Source of the DNA: Wurfbainia villosa
Lineage: Eukaryota; Streptophyta; Magnoliopsida; Zingiberales; Zingiberaceae
Assembly: GCA_025175895.1 (NCBI GenBank)
Contig: CM045990.1
Location: forward strand, 4,960,001 to 5,024,000
DNA: 64,000 nt
Direction: 5' to 3'
Shown: piece by piece, positions 60,831 through 64,000 of the stretch
Layout: the number at the start of each line of letters is the position of its first letter
Position numbering within the stretch: position 1 is the first letter of the stretch
Translations under genes and position numbers: made by a program
Notes under the pieces: generated by a model
Database searches by the model: none
What the model was told of the DNA's origin: nothing
What the model saw: the letters and a program-made list of their open reading frames with translations, nothing else

Positions 60831-61910
60831 CTAACCCTTTAGGATGGATTTAGGAACCCAAAATAAGTTCTTTCCTATGGGGTTCACTAAATACTCCTTA
60901 GGGATCCATTTTCTAGCTATTATCTTCTTTTTGTCTTGACCCCTAGCAATTAGACATTTATAGGCCTTTTCATTTTTATTTTCCTTATATCCTAGGCTTT
61001 TCTTATTGAAACTAGCTATTTGGCTCCCAATTATCATGTTCAATGTATTTGAGCCAATGGTGAATTTTTATAGGGCTTTGGTCAAATGGTCTACCTTTTC
61101 CCTTAGAGCCCTATTTTTCTCTATGCATGCATCATTAACATCAAATGGCATATAAAGATCATGTGAGCATGCATCATCATGACTAGAAGAAATATTTTTA
61201 TTTACATTTAAGCATTCTTTTTCTAATTTTTCTTCTAGGTCCTTAATTTGATCTAGCATGCATTTATTTTTCTTCTTTGCCCTAAACAAGTCCTTAGTGA
61301 GGCTAGAAATCATGGAAACTATTTTACTAGGTGAAAGATTAGTTACCATAGTTTCCATGTCCTCTTCTTCGGATGAGGAGGATGATGAAGCTCCCCCTTC
61401 ACTAGAGCTCTTCTCACTTGTGCTTGATCTTTCTTCTTGCTCGGAGGAGGAAGTGGAGTCTAGGTTGTCAAATGCCATCAAGGCTAGATTGGAGTAGACA
61501 TGTTCTTCTTCTCCTTCGGATGAGAATGATGAAGAGGAAGGATCATCCCATGTCCTTGCCTTGAGTGCTTTGGCCTTCCCTTTTTCTTTTACCTTCTTCT
61601 CTTCTTCTTTTTTCTTCTTGCTACCCTTCTTCTTCTTCTTTTCTTCTTTCTTTCTCTTCTCCTCCTTGCTCTTGTTCAAGAGGGGACAATTATCCCTTAT
61701 ATGTTCCTCTCCTTGGCAATTGTAGCAAATCACCTTCCCCCTTGGTCTTCTCCTCCTATCATTAGATTTATTAAATTTAAAACCTTTTAATGCACGTCTT
61801 ACCCTCCTTACCATATAGGCTTCTTCCGTGCTATCCATGGAGGAGGAAGAGGATGCTTCATCGGAGGAGGAAGGAGTCTCCATCTTCTTCATCCCCTTGT
61901 TGGACAAAAG
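60831..61910 (-). pseudogene. C-terminal part of F gag, interrupted by a B-family LTR
   Basis: In coding order from 61910: a Ser-rich acidic start, a basic segment, the CCHC knuckle CYNCQGEEHIRDNC (near 61690-61730), a Lys/Glu-rich stretch, Ser/Glu-rich linkers, a coiled coil (LDQIKDLEEKLEKE near 61230), then HLTKAL, a TAA near 61066, and, in the same frame, KFTIGSNTLNMIIGSQ to NLFWVPKSILKG, ending at 60831. The LT.AL-KFT.GS.NL and FWVPK patterns are those of Sirevirus gag C-termini. The N-terminal domain lies beyond the LTR inserted at 61911. The first eight codons of the open frame up to 61934 come from that LTR. Confidence 0.8.
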
Positions 61911-63657
61911 TGTTAGTGAAAGCCCTAGAGCCAATCATGTGATGATTGTTGTATGGACTTTATTGTATCATATTCCTATTTATAAAGGAATGGTTATTAT
62001 ATTTACTTGTATAGGTGTCAAATAACTAAATATAATAATGTCCTTGAGTAGTAGGTTCTTATCTATATCAATCGATTGGTTGAATCGATAATGAGATGAT
62101 ATAGAGAACACTACTCTTAATCATTCCTAGTCGAGTATTAACATTCAGGGACAATGTTAATGCGTAGAGACTAGCATGTAGGTCAACAAGATGACTTGAT
62201 CTCACAAGTCATGGATATGAGATATCAAGTTGACACATGGGTATGCATTGGAGAATATATACTGAATGACCCGCCATGAGAAAGTATCGTGGATCGTTAT
62301 ATGAGTGTCATATACTTTCTCATGTGGCTATTAGTATGACTATTAGTCCTTAGACCTGAAGTCACCATGGTTCCCTACATAAGGAGTTGCATACTTTGGC
62401 TTCGTCAAACGTCACCCGTAAATGGGTGGACTATAAAAGTGATTACTGGGTATGTAACAAATTATGCGGAGGGATGTGAGTGATGTAGATGGGATCTATC
62501 CCTCCTATATGACGGGAGTGGCATCGATATTCTTGATAGAGTGAGACCACGAAGTGCATGGCCATGCCCAAATGAGTCAATATGAGATATTGAGCTCATT
62601 TGATTAGAGTGAGTCTACTTGGAGTTCAAGATTTAGATTGTACCGAGGATGACACCTATGCCTCGATTGGTCAATCTAGATGTCAAGGATAGAGGGACAT
62701 TGTCACATATTGTGAGAGTCACAATTAGTAGTCACAAAGGTGATGTTGAGCTCAACATTCTTGTAACTTGGGTAGCAATGATGTGTTGCTAGATACCGCC
62801 ATTGCTTATGTTCCTAAATCGGTTTAGGACATTGCCAACGCTACAAGAACCTATAGGGTCACACACATAAGAGCAATTAGATGGAGATTAGGTTCATATG
62901 ATGAACCATGAGGATTAGGTTCATGGGATGAACCAAATTGGATTAAGAGTAATCCAAATTAGACTAATTGAGTTAGACTCAAGTTGATTCAAGTGTTGAA
63001 TGAGTCTAATTTAGATTTGATTCATCAAAACAATTTAAATTAAATGAATAGAGATTTATTAAATTAAATTGACTTGAGTCAAGTGGTTAGATTTGATCAA
63101 CCATGGGAGATTAGAGGTCAAGTTTGACTTGATTTGAGAGGGAAGATGAAAGGTCAAGTTTGACTTGACCAAATGCCATGTCATGATGATGACTTGGCAT
63201 GGCCGGCCAATGATGATGCTCCACATCATCATTGACTTTGTCAATTGGTGCCACATCATGAGGGAGACCAAGGGTCATGGGAGTTACATGCATGCATGTA
63301 ACCCCCTTCCTTGAAGTGGTCGGCCACTTTAAGGGTTTCAAAGTGGGAATTCATTTTTTGAGTTACTCATTCCATCATCTTCAACCTTGGATCATCTTCC
63401 TCTCAAGTTCTCTCCCTCTCCCAACCTCCTTGGCCGAAATTCCTAAAGGAGTGCTAGCACACTCTAAGGCATTTTTCTCCACCTATTGCTTGTGTGGATA
63501 CCATAGAGGAGTGTGCACTTGACACTCTCGAGTTCCGGCGAACTTTTGGACGAGCGGGATAAGCGAAGGGCATCGCTACGAGGGTAATGTTCTAACCTCT
63601 TAGATCTAAGGTAGATCTAGGGTTTTTGTAAGCACATACATGTTTTTATATTTTTAT
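61911..63657 (+). mobile_element. B-family LTR in opposite orientation, 3' end cut by LTR I
   Basis: It starts TGTTAGTGAAAGCCC and follows the reverse complement of the B LTR through its TATA (near 61980) to TGTTTTTATATTTTTAT, about 80 bases short of the LTR end, where TGATGCAGACGGG begins. The five bases before it are AAAAG. Whether it is a solo LTR or the start of a full element cannot be decided here. Confidence 0.88.
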
Positions 63658-64000
63658 TGATGCAGACGGGTGAAATCTGTTTACTCCCTTTTTCAATGCA
63701 GTGAGGCACTGAGGGAGATCTCAGAGGGTTTTCACAGGACACAATCAGTAAGGAAGTAAGAGGATGAAGTAGATGAAACGCAAAAACCAGCACCAGCAAT
63801 CGAAACTCAGACACAAGATGTAACGTGGTTCGGAATAAGGATTCCTACTCCACGGAGGTGAGCTTTCTCACCGGGGGCAGTGCCCAAGCACTTTCACTAT
63901 GAAGGTCCTCCTTTACGGAAAGTAAGTTTCCGAAGGTGGAGGAGAAAAAACCTCTTACAATGATCTCACCAGACGAGAAAAATACAAGAGATATAACAAC
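63658..64000 (-). mobile_element. Start of an unknown LTR (I), runs off the window
   Basis: TGATGCAGACGGG begins abruptly inside the B-family LTR. At 63821 AACGTGGTTCGG and at 63842 CCTACTCCACGG, followed by a GGTGGAGGAGAAAAAACC block, give the same order and spacing as in the D and E LTRs. It is therefore probably a related Copia LTR on the minus strand. The candidate left duplication is TTTAT (63653-63657). Confidence 0.6.

Larger units (their letters stand above)
58384..64000 (-). mobile_element. Gag-only Sirevirus-like element F (right end outside window)
   Basis: The 3' LTR is 58384-59676, followed by a PPT, a 1.15-kb noncoding region and a gag reading frame that starts to the right. 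A B-family LTR (61911) and LTR I (63658) are nested in it. No pol remnant lies between gag and the LTR. The candidate left duplication is GTAAC (58379-58383); the right end is not visible. Confidence 0.8.

Overview
The window reads as intergenic repeat DNA from a flowering plant with a large genome. I found no host gene, rRNA, tRNA gene or CRISPR array. Almost every base belongs to nested LTR retrotransposons, most lying on the minus strand. Two broad Copia groups dominate. The first is Angela/BARE-1-like, with LTRs of 1.8-2.2 kb, a PBS matching initiator tRNA-Met, and gag-PR-INT-RT-RH in a single frame (families A and B here). The second is Sirevirus-like: gag proteins with CCHC knuckles, several polypurine tracts, and LTRs rich in the palindrome CAGTCGACTG (families C, D, E, F and probably I). 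Pieces of Ty3/gypsy-type elements (G, H and a Del/Tekay-like LTR) form the older background. A monocot, perhaps Zingiberales, would fit, but that is a guess. Element letters are mine.

Layout. 1-1037: end of a gypsy-type LTR, its PBS and a gag start (G), cut by element A1. 1038-9522: A1, whose right LTR is truncated. 9519-11834: a Del/Tekay-like LTR joined directly to a broken Sirevirus gag. 11835-14837: element C remnant (gag, AT-rich leader, PBS, 5' LTR). 14838-34690: an old Athila-like element H, carrying two young Copia insertions, B (16208-25309) and D (25317-32054). Both landed in the same 7-bp site. 34690-39749: old repeat DNA containing two solo LTRs (E, F') and a PIF/Harbinger-type MITE. 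39750-56780: a tandem A-family array LTR-internal-LTR-internal-LTR flanked by one target duplication (A2). 56853-58383: another A-like LTR (A3), cut by element F (58384 onward). F carries only gag, and a B-family LTR (61911-63657) is inserted in that gag. The last 343 bases start a new LTR (I).

How the parts work together. Element B once encoded a complete gag-pol polyprotein, but four in-frame nonsense codons and an RNase H deletion have killed it. A1 and both A2 copies are also broken. D has an intact 534-codon gag, no pol at all, and closely matching LTRs, so its mobility must have depended on enzymes from another element. F shows the same gag-only plan.

The most unusual signals are the three-LTR array A2, the gag-only Sireviruses, the twin insertion site, and a pervasive pattern in which CAG/CTG trinucleotides of one repeat copy become CG-type sequence in its sister. 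The last pattern probably marks systematic consensus error at methylated CHG sites, but it deserves a direct check. All alignments were made by eye.
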